A DNA stretch of 64,000 bases from Enterocytospora artemiae (lineage: Eukaryota > Microsporidia): assembly GCA_038659295.1 (NCBI GenBank), contig JASNGC010000003.1:1-64000 (forward strand). Direction: 5' to 3'. Positions 39,743 through 49,538 of this stretch are shown piece after piece (position 1 is the first letter of the stretch; each line of letters opens with the position of its first letter). Below the pieces are notes generated by a model. It did no database searches. It saw only the letters and a list, made by a program, of their open reading frames with translations, and was not told the DNA's origin. The position numbers and the translations under genes are program-made.

Positions 39743-41254
39743 ATGTCATCAATTCTCAAAACAAGTCTCAACTTTTCAAAAATCGTTCTTGGAACTACAC
39801 TAATGTATTTGCCTGGTATATTCAGTAGAAATGGATATACTGCCACTACAATAATTGTTGTGCTTTTGGGAGGTGTGTTTAGTACAATTACACAATATCT
39901 TTTATTTGAAGTTTATTACAGAAGAAGAATAGAAAAAAGCAACAAATCCATGGATTCTATCAGCAATGACAATACATTGGATAACGATATGTTTGAACAG
40001 GAATCCATTGCAAATTCAGATACAGGCTCAAACTTCATAGGAGATTTTGAATGTTTATCATTTGAATTATTTGGTAAGCTTGTATATGCTTATACATACG
40101 TTGGCATTTTCTTAATCTCTTTAATATGTATTCTTTATTATATAGAAATGATATTAAAAATGCTGGATATTTGCAAAGTTTCTAACAAAAAAGTCGTTCT
40201 AATGATGTTATTAATATGTGTAAATTTATTTTTCAATAAGTTTAATCAGCTTGAGTTTGCCAACTATATCGGATTATGTGTAGTATTCATCTTGGCATGC
40301 ACAACATTCATGGAGTGTTTGAAGAATTCTCAGAACGTGATTCACCAATTCGTAAAAAATGACAATATTCTTTCTGACATTAGTCTTATTGCATTATCCT
40401 TTTGCTCTCATTACTGTATAGTCTTACCTAATTGGTCGTCGGGCTCAAAACATGGTTTAAAAGGGAATTATAATAGAATCCTCAACATTATCACACTGTC
40501 GATTTCCTGCTTTATTAGTATTTTTACATATATTTTCATTGGATACACAGGATATAAAGCTTATCCTAATTGTGGGTTGATATGGATAGAGTCTATTTCT
40601 GATTCACATAAGCAGGCCCTTGCGGTAATTTTCATTGCAATTACATTACTGGGATTTCCACTGTGTTTTATCGATTTAAGAGTTCGATTTGAAAAAATAT
40701 GTGGAGTTTTTATAAATTTTTTTGCGCTGAAGCGGAGATTATCGAATTTAAAAAGTTCTAATGAAGCCGACCAAAATTGTGATGAACAAGGAGCAAATAG
40801 TGACACAAACAGTGTGATAGAAAAAATTCAAATAGCTGAAATTAGTGAAAATGTGATAACATCCAGAAAAAACTTGGTAGATCAAAAACCTGCAAATAAC
40901 TCATTAGACAGTAATGCTGTGGCATACAAGCATAATATAGAATCTCTACTTGCTTCATCCACCCATAGACATTCCATACTTCCTACTGCTACATTCTTAG
41001 TATCACTTTTGGTATTTATTTCAGAAGTGATTATGTTGACTACAATAGTAATCGTTGTCCACCATTATTTGATATTTTCGAGATTCATATCACCGTTAAT
41101 TTCATTTGTGTGTAGCACAATCATGTTTTGTATTCCCTCGGCCATGTATTTGAAGGTATTTGGATTAAAAAAATTTGAATCATTCTTAAGTTTCATTTCC
41201 ATGGTTTTTGGAGGATTGTTGTGCTACAAAGCAGTAAAGGACTTGATTCAATGA
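39743..41254 (+). CDS. AAAP-family amino acid transporter
   Basis: 503 residues with about eleven hydrophobic spans. The opening SSILKTSLNFSKIVLGTTLM then YLPGIFSRNGY is the first-helix signature of the amino acid/auxin permease (Aa_trans, SLC38/AVT) family, and later TM segments (SHYCIVLPNWS, FIGYTGYKAYPN, ALAVIFIAITLLGFPLCFIDLR) keep its order. A Ser/Asn/Asp-rich loop of about 40 residues lies after TM2 (about 55-95), and another (about 330-410) before the last three spans. It would move amino acids across the plasma or a vacuolar-type membrane, important for a parasite relying on host nutrients. Confidence 0.88.
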   Translation: MSSILKTSLNFSKIVLGTTLMYLPGIFSRNGYTATTIIVVLLGGVFSTITQYLLFEVYYRRRIEKSNKSMDSISNDNTLDNDMFEQESIANSDTGSNFIGDFECLSFELFGKLVYAYTYVGIFLISLICILYYIEMILKMLDICKVSNKKVVLMMLLICVNLFFNKFNQLEFANYIGLCVVFILACTTFMECLKNSQNVIHQFVKNDNILSDISLIALSFCSHYCIVLPNWSSGSKHGLKGNYNRILNIITLSISCFISIFTYIFIGYTGYKAYPNCGLIWIESISDSHKQALAVIFIAITLLGFPLCFIDLRVRFEKICGVFINFFALKRRLSNLKSSNEADQNCDEQGANSDTNSVIEKIQIAEISENVITSRKNLVDQKPANNSLDSNAVAYKHNIESLLASSTHRHSILPTATFLVSLLVFISEVIMLTTIVIVVHHYLIFSRFISPLISFVCSTIMFCIPSAMYLKVFGLKKFESFLSFISMVFGGLLCYKAVKDLIQ

Positions 41255-41290
41255 AACAAATATGGCAAATAGTGTTTTATTTTAACAAAA

Positions 41291-42142
41291 TTATAGCTTC
41301 TCATAAGCAAAATCGCTCATTTCCCATTCCTTATCTCTCTTAATAAATTCTCCAGTGCATGAATAGTTTTTTTCCACAAAATCCTTACTCCATATTCCTC
41401 CAGGGGTTAATTCTAAATATATTGTGATTTCAAAAGAAATTACAATTGTTTTCCTAAGATTTCTCATTAGAATTTGTTCAACTTTAATATTTCTTAAATC
41501 CGCAATCTTGGAAAATATTAGGAAATCTTTGTTTGACCCATGTGATGCATCTAATGCCTTACTATACTCCTTAAGCTCCTCTATCATTAGATTTCTCCAC
41601 TTTTTTAAATTTTCTACTTTGCAATCCTCATAATTAAAACAACTAGCAAGCGTTTTGGGCAATACAGTATCTTCTATATGCTTCAGCTTAAAGTAGTCTG
41701 TAATTTGTTTGTTTCCTATGAATGGACTATTTTTTGAAAATATCTTGATCGGACTAAAATTTACAAAAAACTTATTGAAAATACTCTGTGTTTTTTGAAT
41801 GACTTTTTCACCAAAAGACACAGTTTTATTATCAGCTAGATCGTCTTCATTTAGATTATATTCTCGGTCAAAGTATGTTTTTTTGTATATTCTGCTACAA
41901 CTAAGTCCCTCTAAGTTTAAGTCAAAAATCGAGCCTAACCTCTTACGAATTTCATTAACTTTTGAACCGATTCGATCGACCTCCATCTTCAATTGTGGCT
42001 TTTTATATATTTCATCTTTAACATTTTTAAAAAATTGCTGAGTGAAGCTGTTTATCTTTGGTAGCACTTTAAATGGGATTGAAAAAATAGAAAATAGGAA
42101 ATCATCATTAGCTATCAGTGTGACACCAATCTTATGCTTCAA
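41291..42142 (-). CDS. Tim44-like mitosomal import motor protein
   Basis: Up to 283 residues are shown. The C-terminal half matches Tim44: CKVENLKKWRNLMIEEL, then SKIADLRNIKVEQILM (family D-I-R-N-V-x-V), IVISFEITIYLEL, and a final W-x-x-x-D-F. The N-terminal NSFTQQFFKNVKDEIYKKPQ matches the amphipathic region that contacts membrane and Hsp70. Tim44 anchors mtHsp70 to the TIM23 channel; here it would serve the mitosome. The frame has no ATG before residue 53. It stays open upstream to about 42190 and the listed start is a TTG, so the true start is unresolved (short intron, non-ATG start or sequence error). Confidence 0.72.
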   Translation of the reverse strand: MKHKIGVTLIANDDFLFSIFSIPFKVLPKINSFTQQFFKNVKDEIYKKPQLKMEVDRIGSKVNEIRKRLGSIFDLNLEGLSCSRIYKKTYFDREYNLNEDDLADNKTVSFGEKVIQKTQSIFNKFFVNFSPIKIFSKNSPFIGNKQITDYFKLKHIEDTVLPKTLASCFNYEDCKVENLKKWRNLMIEELKEYSKALDASHGSNKDFLIFSKIADLRNIKVEQILMRNLRKTIVISFEITIYLELTPGGIWSKDFVEKNYSCTGEFIKRDKEWEMSDFAYEKL

Positions 42143-42523
42143 AAGCTCAGATATGTAGAGAGGAATTCTTATGCTATCATTATTATAAAACCATCAACAT
42201 ATATTCCCTATTATTGTACAAGTACTTAATCTAGATCTAAACTAGAAATGGTAAGTTTTTAGAGATCATCCAAAATAATGAACAACAAAACTTAAAAGAG
42301 TCTAATAAAAATGGAAAGAATAATAAAATATGGATGTATGCAATACTTTTTCAATACATTGTCGAATGGCTTCCACTTACTATACATACTTTAAGAACAT
42401 ATAACAAGATAATAATAACAAAGATAGTATGCAATATACAGCTCCAAATACCTTTTGACTACAATAATAAAAAATTCAATTTTAAAATTCTTCTAAACCT
42501 ACTCTTATTTAATCCTTCCATCC
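42143..42523. other. Spacer upstream of Tim44-like and exosome-like genes
   Basis: About 380 bp between divergent genes. The first ~45 bp remain in frame with the Tim44-like gene and may be coding. No other feature was recognised. Confidence 0.5.
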
Positions 42524-43159
42524 ATGATTAATTCAGATGAGATTTCTTTCATACGAAATTCCATTCCAAATCGAATGGATTTGCGCACTTTAAACGATTC
42601 CAGACCCATTTTCATTGTGGATGCCAGGAACATCCAAGCAGAAGCATCGGTTTCTGTGACTAATCTTGAAACAGAGATAGAAATATCATTAAAAATTCGA
42701 AGAACTAATGAAGAAGATAGCCATGCTATACTTGATGATACAGACAATAACCTTGGAATAGAACTTAGTCAAAGTGTTTATGAGCATGTGCCAAACATTC
42801 TAAATATCCTGCAGGGTATTATTTCAAGTACTTCACATACCAATTTTATGAACATATACATAGAGCTTCTAGTTATTCAAAACTCTGGAAATATTTTTGA
42901 TCTGTTTTTTAGGGGACTCCAAACTATTTTTGGGAAAATTCCATTTCTTAAGAATTATCAATTTGGGGAAGTAAAATCCTTTGGAATTTTGGGTGGATTC
43001 TTGTTAACTGATCCAAATGTTCTAGAAGAAAATGCATCCGATGGACTGTTGAGAATTATAAATGTTAAAAATGATTGTCAAGTTATCTACGAAGCTCGTC
43101 AAGGTGATCTTAAATTAGAAGAAATTTATGAAATAACTAAGAAATATACACTAGCTTGA
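42524..43159 (+). CDS. RNase PH-fold exosome subunit (Rrp42/43/45-like)
   Basis: 211 residues. RMDLRTLNDSRPIFIVDARN, then IQAEASVSVTNLETEIEISLKIR corresponds to the first RNase PH module (R-x-D-x-R...G-S-x-x-V-x-x-G-x-T-x-V), with the glycines lost. A later GILGGFLLTDPNVLEENASDG matches the D-P-T-x-x-E-E segment of ring subunits. It is shorter than the usual 270-300 aa. It would form part of the six-subunit ring of the RNA exosome, without catalytic activity of its own. Assignment to a particular subunit is not possible by eye. Confidence 0.65.
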   Translation: MINSDEISFIRNSIPNRMDLRTLNDSRPIFIVDARNIQAEASVSVTNLETEIEISLKIRRTNEEDSHAILDDTDNNLGIELSQSVYEHVPNILNILQGIISSTSHTNFMNIYIELLVIQNSGNIFDLFFRGLQTIFGKIPFLKNYQFGEVKSFGILGGFLLTDPNVLEENASDGLLRIINVKNDCQVIYEARQGDLKLEEIYEITKKYTLA

Positions 43160-43309
43160 CCAGGGCAAGGATCTCCTTGAAATTTACAATAAATAATGTT
43201 ATTACGACAAAATCCTTCGTATATATTTTTATGAACATGAATTATATATGTTTGCATATAGAGATTTTATACAAAATACGAGATTTATTAAACAATTTGT
43301 CGTGCGGTT

Positions 43310-43801
43310 TCAACTGCTCATCATTAAATCATCCAAAGCTTTTTTCATCATCTCCTCCACAAAATCTACCACTTCCTTATCTATAATTAGGCTTAACCCA
43401 TTCATTTCACAGTATATTTTAATGAATAATTTTAAATCTTCTTTGTTCAACATTTCCTGATATTGCAAGTATGATGGACAATTTTTGACCTCAAAGAAGA
43501 AATCTATTGCATTGTTATGTGCTGAATATTTGTTTCTAAATGGATCCTGCTGCTCCATGGCCTTAATATGAACAATCTCTCTCGTAAAGGATTCATCCAA
43601 CAACTGGTCAAGGATAAGTATTTTTCCACAGTTATTCGAACAGCCATTTCTTATGTAACTGTTTTTCAATATTTTAATAATCACTTGATTGTAGGCATCT
43701 TGCTTTATTCGTACATTCTCAAGCTTCGATTTCACATCTTCTATCGAAATATCCCCTTTGAAGTTAGAAGAAATAATTTCTTCCACTGTTAAATCATCCA
43801 T
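43310..43801 (-). CDS. Hypothetical protein, 163 aa
   Basis: Not recognised. It is mostly alpha-helical and acidic, with Cys in GCSNNCGK (about 53-60), and a C-terminal helix FVEEMMKKALDDLMM that could be part of a histone-fold-like or other dimer helix. CCCCACTTCATG gives strong start support. The 3' end lies 150 bp from the end of the exosome-like gene (convergent). Confidence 0.68.
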   Translation of the reverse strand: MDDLTVEEIISSNFKGDISIEDVKSKLENVRIKQDAYNQVIIKILKNSYIRNGCSNNCGKILILDQLLDESFTREIVHIKAMEQQDPFRNKYSAHNNAIDFFFEVKNCPSYLQYQEMLNKEDLKLFIKIYCEMNGLSLIIDKEVVDFVEEMMKKALDDLMMSS

Positions 43802-44085
43802 GAAGTGGGGTTTCAGTAAAAATATTTATTAAAAATACTATGCTAAATAGTATACAGGAAAAAAAATCTAAATAAATGAGAATTATTAAAAATAATAAAG
43901 TAGCTTTTCAAAGATAGTGATTTGATGAGGATTTAATAGGTATCTAAGTATTTATTTAAATGGGAAATAACGCTCTTAACTCTTATCGATAAACAAAATT
44001 TTGCAAGTTAATTAATACAAATGATTTATTTTATATCATCATAGATGCATGCTGCTGTTTAATCATCATACAACATATATTATAA
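43802..44085. other. Intergenic, nothing recognised
   Basis: 284 bp of AT-rich spacer between two minus-strand genes. Confidence 0.5.
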
Positions 44086-44520
44086 TCAACTTCCGACGCT
44101 TAATGATTGTGATTGTTCAACCAATTGTCTTATTCCATGAACATCTTTACTTAACTTTGTAAAATCATCACCATTCCCTTTATTTTCTTCTGCTGAATTT
44201 GTCTTATTATTATCCTTTGTGCATTTATCAGTCAAGTACCTTATTGCAGTTTCTATACAATCCAAGAGATTATTTATTAAAGTTAATTGTGATTTAGTCA
44301 TTGAAATACTTTGGCCACTTATTCTGTCTTCAATATTGAGGTACTGTTGGTATTTATTATCTAGTTCTGGATTAATAACCTTGAGTTTTTCAAAAATTTC
44401 CTTATTATTACCAATTAAATTATCAAACGCAGCTACAATTGTAGCTCCTTTATCTTCAGATTCAATATTAAGTGTTATAACTATGTGAAATAAATGTAGA
44501 TTGAAACAGCTTATTCTCAT
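44086..44520 (-). CDS. Hypothetical protein, 144 aa
   Basis: Start at the ATG at 44520 (MRISCFNLHLF); the longer frame begins with TTG, and AATCCC lies seven bases before the chosen ATG. Not recognised. The opening could be a weak amphipathic segment, the middle is helical (FEKLKVINPELDNKYQQYLN; LTLINNLLDCIETAIRYL), and an Asn/Lys/Glu-rich linker precedes a short helical end. It could be a subunit of a coiled-coil complex such as Mediator or a kinetochore assembly, but nothing proves it. Confidence 0.6.
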   Translation of the reverse strand: MRISCFNLHLFHIVITLNIESEDKGATIVAAFDNLIGNNKEIFEKLKVINPELDNKYQQYLNIEDRISGQSISMTKSQLTLINNLLDCIETAIRYLTDKCTKDNNKTNSAEENKGNGDDFTKLSKDVHGIRQLVEQSQSLSVGS

Positions 44521-44763
44521 GAATAAAGGGATTTTGTAATCCAACTTTTAGAGTTAAAGGATATATTAAATAAAAAATCATTCGATACTTTCAAAAATGG
44601 GGGTTTTTCACCCATAACAATTAAGGAGTCAGATTACACATTCTTAATACCAGTGGCTATCTGTAACCTGTTTTATATGGTATTCGGCTGTAGCAATATT
44701 TTTCACTATCCATAGATGGGCAGAGTATTTGCTGTTTCTTTTGTTGCCAAAATAAAATTCCAT

Positions 44764-45294
44764 TCACCATACCGTGTAATTCATTTTCCAAGCTGATGAA
44801 TTGTCGGAATAAACACTTTCAACTAGTGACTCTTTGTTAAATCCCATTTTTGTGTAAAGTGCTTGTGCACCCTTATTAGATACAGAAACCAATAATGAAA
44901 CATTCTTACATTTTAAAACGTTAGCACGATGTATCACTAGTTTAACCAACCTTGTCCCAATATGCTTGCGTCTAAAGCTTGCATCAACACACAAAACGTT
45001 GATGATGATTGTGGAATCTTTTTTAAGAAATTGACACTTTACAAATCCAATAACCTTGCTACATTCTCCATAAGCTACTTTACAAATAAATGAAGCTCTG
45101 TTGCTCAGAAAAAGATCCAACAGTTCATTCTCCATTATTCCAGTATCATCGAAATATCTTTGTTCCAAAATAAATGCATCAACACAGTCGTTTGGTGTCA
45201 TTTCCTTAAAAATAAAATCCGAAACTTCACCGGGTTTATCACTGAGTTCTAAAGGCTTTAGATCAACACTCTTCTGATTACTTATAGGAACCAT
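44764..45294 (-). CDS. GNAT-family N-acetyltransferase
   Basis: 176 residues. Motif A, IIINVLCVDASFRRKHIGTR, contains the acetyl-CoA pyrophosphate-binding R-x-x-x-[IL]-G-T loop (R-K-H-I-G-T). Motif B, KNVSLLVSVSNKGAQALYTK then MGF, is the A-x-x-x-Y-x-x-x-G-F pattern of RimI/Naa enzymes. Closest by feel are N-terminal acetyltransferases such as Naa50 or Naa10, which act on nascent chains in the cytosol. CCCC lies three bases before the ATG. It is divergent with the 677-aa gene. Confidence 0.88.
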   Translation of the reverse strand: MVPISNQKSVDLKPLELSDKPGEVSDFIFKEMTPNDCVDAFILEQRYFDDTGIMENELLDLFLSNRASFICKVAYGECSKVIGFVKCQFLKKDSTIIINVLCVDASFRRKHIGTRLVKLVIHRANVLKCKNVSLLVSVSNKGAQALYTKMGFNKESLVESVYSDNSSAWKMNYTVW

Positions 45295-45497
45295 TTGGGG
45301 TGATTGCTGTTACACTGGACAAAAGCCTAATCATCCTCCAAAAGCTGTGAACTGTTCGACAATTGCTCTATCGAATATATATATGCTTGTTATTTTGTGG
45401 TTATAAATTTAAAGGAACATGAGATGTGAATATATTTTGTTCAAATTTTGAAAGTCCTTCTTAACATAAAAATTGTTTTTTATTCTTATTCCTTTAA

Positions 45498-47531
45498 ATG
45501 GTGGCTTTGGAAAAAAAATTCAAAATATCAAAAGTACAAGAGTCAGAGCAGCTTAATGATGAAAAGTACTCCGATGAATTAAAAGAATATGGCAACATAG
45601 AAGACTCTTCTTTTATTTCTATGGATAAAGGACATGAATCTCTAAATTCTCTACAAGAAGAATCTACTACAATTATAAGCACAACTTGTAAATCAAATGC
45701 TGAGGATGTATATGTGAATGATATCCAAACATTAGGAAATGAAATAAAAGCTACTGTTAAGAACGACTGTATACTAAATGAACCAATATCGACAATGCCA
45801 AAAATATGTCCCGCTCTTAGGAACCATTTGGTTTCTATTGACATTGATGAATGTCGAGTTTATAAGGAGCTAGGAAGTTACGATTTAGGACAGTTCAACA
45901 GAAAGAACTTTCAAATAATCAGTAACGGTGAAAAAATAGAAAAACTTAAAGATAAAATAAGTAATTTGAGGGGTAGCCTGAATTCGAGTACCGAAAAGCA
46001 GAAAATACAAAAAAACATTACAATTAACAAGTATCAAGTTAGGATAAGCAAGCTAAGAGAAATTGAAAAAAATCTTTTGAATAGGGTGACAAGTATTTTA
46101 CATGGGAATTCCAAAATTTTAACAAATTTTGAAGAACCAGCTACACACAATAACTTTAGGAGGTGTATTACCAGTCCAGATTCAGCAAAAGCACTAGAAT
46201 TCTCCAATTGCAATTTTACTACTGCTCTAGACAATCAAATTGGTTCTTCCATAGTTAGCTCAAACATCTTTTCTGATATTAAGCAAGAGGATACTACAAC
46301 ACCAGATAAAACTAAAAAAGGTGAGAACTCCAGGAGAGGAATAGGAACAAAGTCAGCTTCTATTGCCACAAACGAGAGTATGGCTACAAATAACACTTAC
46401 CGAGATAGGAAGTTCAAAAATCCATTTGTAGAAATCCAGAAATCCGGAAAAAGTTTTAGAGATATCTATGCAAGGTTGAAAAATGGTGAAGACATGGATG
46501 GTAGCTTTATTAAATCTAAAAATTCTTCAATTTATTTTCAAGGTGAAAAACATTTACTTGATAGAATTTGTCCTTCAGATACGTTTCGGTATGATACTTT
46601 TACGTGCAAAAAGCTTGAAAAGAATATAAACAGCATAGATCATTGTAGTGATTACACATTTATAGGGCTGAAAGACTCTAGTGATCCACAAAACTTATTC
46701 AACTTCCATCCATCGGAGTCCATTCTACTCATACTGGATCTTGAGTTGAATGAGGTTGGTAGACTGGAGTTTGCTTACGGTCCAATTGTTCAATTAAGTG
46801 TTTCGTTGAATTCAAGCAATATTTTTGAGATAATTTCACTATTTAAAAATGGAAGGCTAGCAATTTTTGAATTTGATTTGCTGGCTGGAATGCAAAACTT
46901 CCGAGTACTAAATGAATTAGTTCAGGTTATTAAATTTGCTACTTTAAAAAACCCATCGAGTTTGAAAGCCCTTGTTTATACTGATGGCTATAGAATTTAT
47001 ACTGGTGATGGTCTGAAATCTAAACAGTTTCAGTACCCGGTTGTGGACTTGACTACGGCTTTTTATCTCGACAGGTATTTCTACTTTATTCTAAATCGAA
47101 ACGGACGATTGGTTTCTGTCGATTCGGATCTGTTAGACTTTAAGGATGTTAAGACGTCCTATGGAATTACAAAAATTATGTACAACAATGATCATGGAGT
47201 ATTGTATTATTTCAATCAAAATGAAATGAAGCATTCAAAAATTTATATATTCGAAAATGAAAGAGATGTCAAGAAAAAAGCAATGAGGTATTTTCTAAGT
47301 TTTTATGATGGAACTATACAGGGATTTAGAGATTATTATGGAAAGTTAAAACAATTGACTTTGCTTCAACTTGTACAAACTGAATTTGGAACAATTCTTT
47401 GCACGGAATTAGACGAATTTGAACTGTTCAAGAATGAAAAGATACACATTAGTGGGATTGTATCATCAAACAACTACTTGTTTATAGGTGTTGAAAATGG
47501 ATTAATGATAAAATTGAATGTTTTGTGGTAA
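45498..47531 (+). CDS. Large protein with central coiled coil and C-terminal beta-propeller-like region
   Basis: 677 residues, not recognised. Residues 1-130 are acidic and probably disordered. About 145-205 are Lys/Glu-rich heptads (EKLKDKISNLRGSLNSSTEK onward), and 240-330 are Ser/Thr/Lys-rich. From about 345 to the end, repeated beta strands appear (SILLILDLELNEVGRLEFAY, ISLFKNGRLAIFEFDL, KALVYTDGYRIYTGDG, FYFILNRNGRLVSVDS, YLFIGVENGLMIKL) in the manner of a degenerate WD40 propeller. It could be a nucleoporin, a TFIIIC or a kinetochore/dynein-type scaffold. I cannot choose. Confidence 0.8.
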   Translation: MVALEKKFKISKVQESEQLNDEKYSDELKEYGNIEDSSFISMDKGHESLNSLQEESTTIISTTCKSNAEDVYVNDIQTLGNEIKATVKNDCILNEPISTMPKICPALRNHLVSIDIDECRVYKELGSYDLGQFNRKNFQIISNGEKIEKLKDKISNLRGSLNSSTEKQKIQKNITINKYQVRISKLREIEKNLLNRVTSILHGNSKILTNFEEPATHNNFRRCITSPDSAKALEFSNCNFTTALDNQIGSSIVSSNIFSDIKQEDTTTPDKTKKGENSRRGIGTKSASIATNESMATNNTYRDRKFKNPFVEIQKSGKSFRDIYARLKNGEDMDGSFIKSKNSSIYFQGEKHLLDRICPSDTFRYDTFTCKKLEKNINSIDHCSDYTFIGLKDSSDPQNLFNFHPSESILLILDLELNEVGRLEFAYGPIVQLSVSLNSSNIFEIISLFKNGRLAIFEFDLLAGMQNFRVLNELVQVIKFATLKNPSSLKALVYTDGYRIYTGDGLKSKQFQYPVVDLTTAFYLDRYFYFILNRNGRLVSVDSDLLDFKDVKTSYGITKIMYNNDHGVLYYFNQNEMKHSKIYIFENERDVKKKAMRYFLSFYDGTIQGFRDYYGKLKQLTLLQLVQTEFGTILCTELDEFELFKNEKIHISGIVSSNNYLFIGVENGLMIKLNVLW

Positions 47532-48403
47532 AGAAAACCATTTATCGTAAAAACCCTCAAAGCCGAATAAAATATGATACAAAATAGTATCCCACTGTTG
47601 ATTACGGCTTTCCAATAACTTTCTTGAACAAGTAGTTTTCCACTAATCTACGCTACTTACTACTATCCTTTGGATGATAACGAGTAATAAATAATCGTTT
47701 TAACGATGGTTAAACCCTATACATATTATATTTATTGTTCCATTGCTGATTTTACGGTGATGTATTCTTCTGATTTTTCTACAAATTTATTTCAATGTTT
47801 TGGTAAACTTTTCGCCCATTCATTTTGGTAATCATGACTTTTTGAAGAAGAGAAAATCGTATAAGGAGTCTTGAATAGTCTTTATTGCTTATGGAAAGTG
47901 GTTTTTAAACAGCATCAAAAAGTGAAATCGGCTGTATAGTCCAAATTTCATATTGTATTAGTTAGAAGACTTAAGTAAGTTAATTTTTAAACGACATTAT
48001 TATGCTTTTATTGTAGTGGCCTCCATATGTGTTTAACTGGATAAAGTAGTTGCTTTATCTTAGGTTTTGAGTTGGTTTTCATTGCAAGACAAGTTTCTTG
48101 AAGTTTTATTTCTGAAGAGTTTTACTTACTCATCAAAATCTATCCAATTTGTTAAATTGGATTATTAATTTTCGTTTTAAATTAATAGTTTTTTAACTAC
48201 AAACTTGTCAAAATCTTCAAAAAAAGCTTAATATACCTATAGGCAGAAATGAAACTACAATTGATCGATATGGTTTGATTCGCCATACCTTTGTCATTGA
48301 TTCGCCGTCTTCTTAGCTTTACATTTTCTTGTTGATTATTCTAACTAAATTTCAAGATATTCAAACTCCTCAAAAATATTTCCAAATAAATTAAGTACCC
48401 TGT
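47532..48403. other. Longest spacer in the gene-dense half, upstream of HSF/Skn7-like gene
   Basis: 872 bp with no supported frame. AT-rich with several T runs; a TACCC motif at the end precedes the ATG at 48404. The length may reflect regulation of the transcription factor gene or a short unrecognised RNA gene. I found no canonical tRNA, 5S, U6 or SRP signature. Confidence 0.5.
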
Positions 48404-49390
48404 ATGGGAATTTCTGGAGCTGGGATGTCTGCCTTCATTGGAAAGCTTAATAACATTCTTGAAGATCCTCACTCATTTCAATTCATTCGCTGGGCTCCTG
48501 CTGGGAATAGTTTCATAATTATTGACCCGACGGAGTTTAGTACACATGTTCTACCTTATCACTTTAAACATACAAACCTGAGCTCGTTTGTGAGACAGTT
48601 AAACAAATATGATTTTCATAAAATTAAGAGTGATGAAGATATAAAAAGCTTATATGGAGAAAATGTTTGGGAATTTGGTAATGACCATTTTATTGCGGGT
48701 AGAATGGATCTTATGGCAAAGATAACAAGAAAAAGATCAGTTGGAGATATAAAAAGATCTCCAAAAATCCAATCCCAAAATACTTCAAACAATATCAATT
48801 CAGAATCAGAAGACACATACTTTGAAGACGATCAACATTCTACGATGTTTAATAATTATTTAATAAATTCTATGGCTGCTTTGACGAGACAGATGGAAAT
48901 GGTGCATAGGGAATTGATCTGTCTTAGGGAAATCGTGAGAGAACTAATGCCGAATAGAAAAAAAATAGCCGAGTTTTCAGGAATCAGAATTCTAGTAGCA
49001 GAGGAAAATGCTGGAAGTTCCGATTTTGCAAATATTTTTTTAAGAAACGCAGGTTTTGAGGTATCCACAGTTGAGGGTACCGGTGAATTTTCCAAGTTTT
49101 ATCAATGTGATCTTTTTGATGCTATCTTGGTCAGTGGAGAAATTCCAGATGTTCAAAATGTCATTTCAACCATCAGATCTATTGATAGAAAAATTCCAAT
49201 TGTTTTAAGTACAGAGTCACATACTTCATCGGATTCTCTGTTCAAAACATTCATAGGAATTAACGGCGTAATTTATAAACCATTCGATTCGATAGATCTT
49301 ATTGAAACTATTGGAAAGGTAGTAAAGGTTTCGAAAGGAGTTAATGACTCTAGATTTAGCAATGTATCTAGTAGTAAGAATATAAATTAA
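48404..49390 (+). CDS. Skn7-like transcription factor: HSF DNA-binding domain plus degenerate receiver
   Basis: 328 residues. Residues about 9-112 are an HSF-type winged helix (FIGKLNNILEDPHSFQFIRW, LPYHFKHTNLSSFVRQLNKY then DFHK). A short coiled coil follows at about 150-183 (MEMVHRELICLREIVRELM). Residues about 193-310 have a response-regulator receiver layout: ILVAEEN (acidic pair E200/E201), the strand FDAILVSGEIPD where the phospho-acceptor Asp should be and Ser244 stands, IPIVLSTES, and the conserved Lys in YKPF (K292). The domain order is that of fungal Skn7/Prr1. Loss of the Asp means no phosphorelay, in keeping with no expected histidine kinase. CCC precedes the ATG. Confidence 0.9.
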   Translation: MGISGAGMSAFIGKLNNILEDPHSFQFIRWAPAGNSFIIIDPTEFSTHVLPYHFKHTNLSSFVRQLNKYDFHKIKSDEDIKSLYGENVWEFGNDHFIAGRMDLMAKITRKRSVGDIKRSPKIQSQNTSNNINSESEDTYFEDDQHSTMFNNYLINSMAALTRQMEMVHRELICLREIVRELMPNRKKIAEFSGIRILVAEENAGSSDFANIFLRNAGFEVSTVEGTGEFSKFYQCDLFDAILVSGEIPDVQNVISTIRSIDRKIPIVLSTESHTSSDSLFKTFIGINGVIYKPFDSIDLIETIGKVVKVSKGVNDSRFSNVSSSKNIN

Positions 49391-49538
49391 TATTAACTTT
49401 GGCATAAAACTATACTTTTTATGTTTTGATGATGATTGTGCTATTTCGCAGTATCATTTGGGTAAGTTTCATCAATTTATTGATTTTTCAGTTTTCATTT
49501 ACTATGCACCATCATTAAACGTAATGATGCATTTTCAA

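Noticed and set aside
47532..48403. snRNA or SRP RNA gene in the long spacer
   Set aside because: I looked for conserved U6 (ACAGAGA) and tRNA/5S-like signatures and did not see them; nothing supports a specific RNA.
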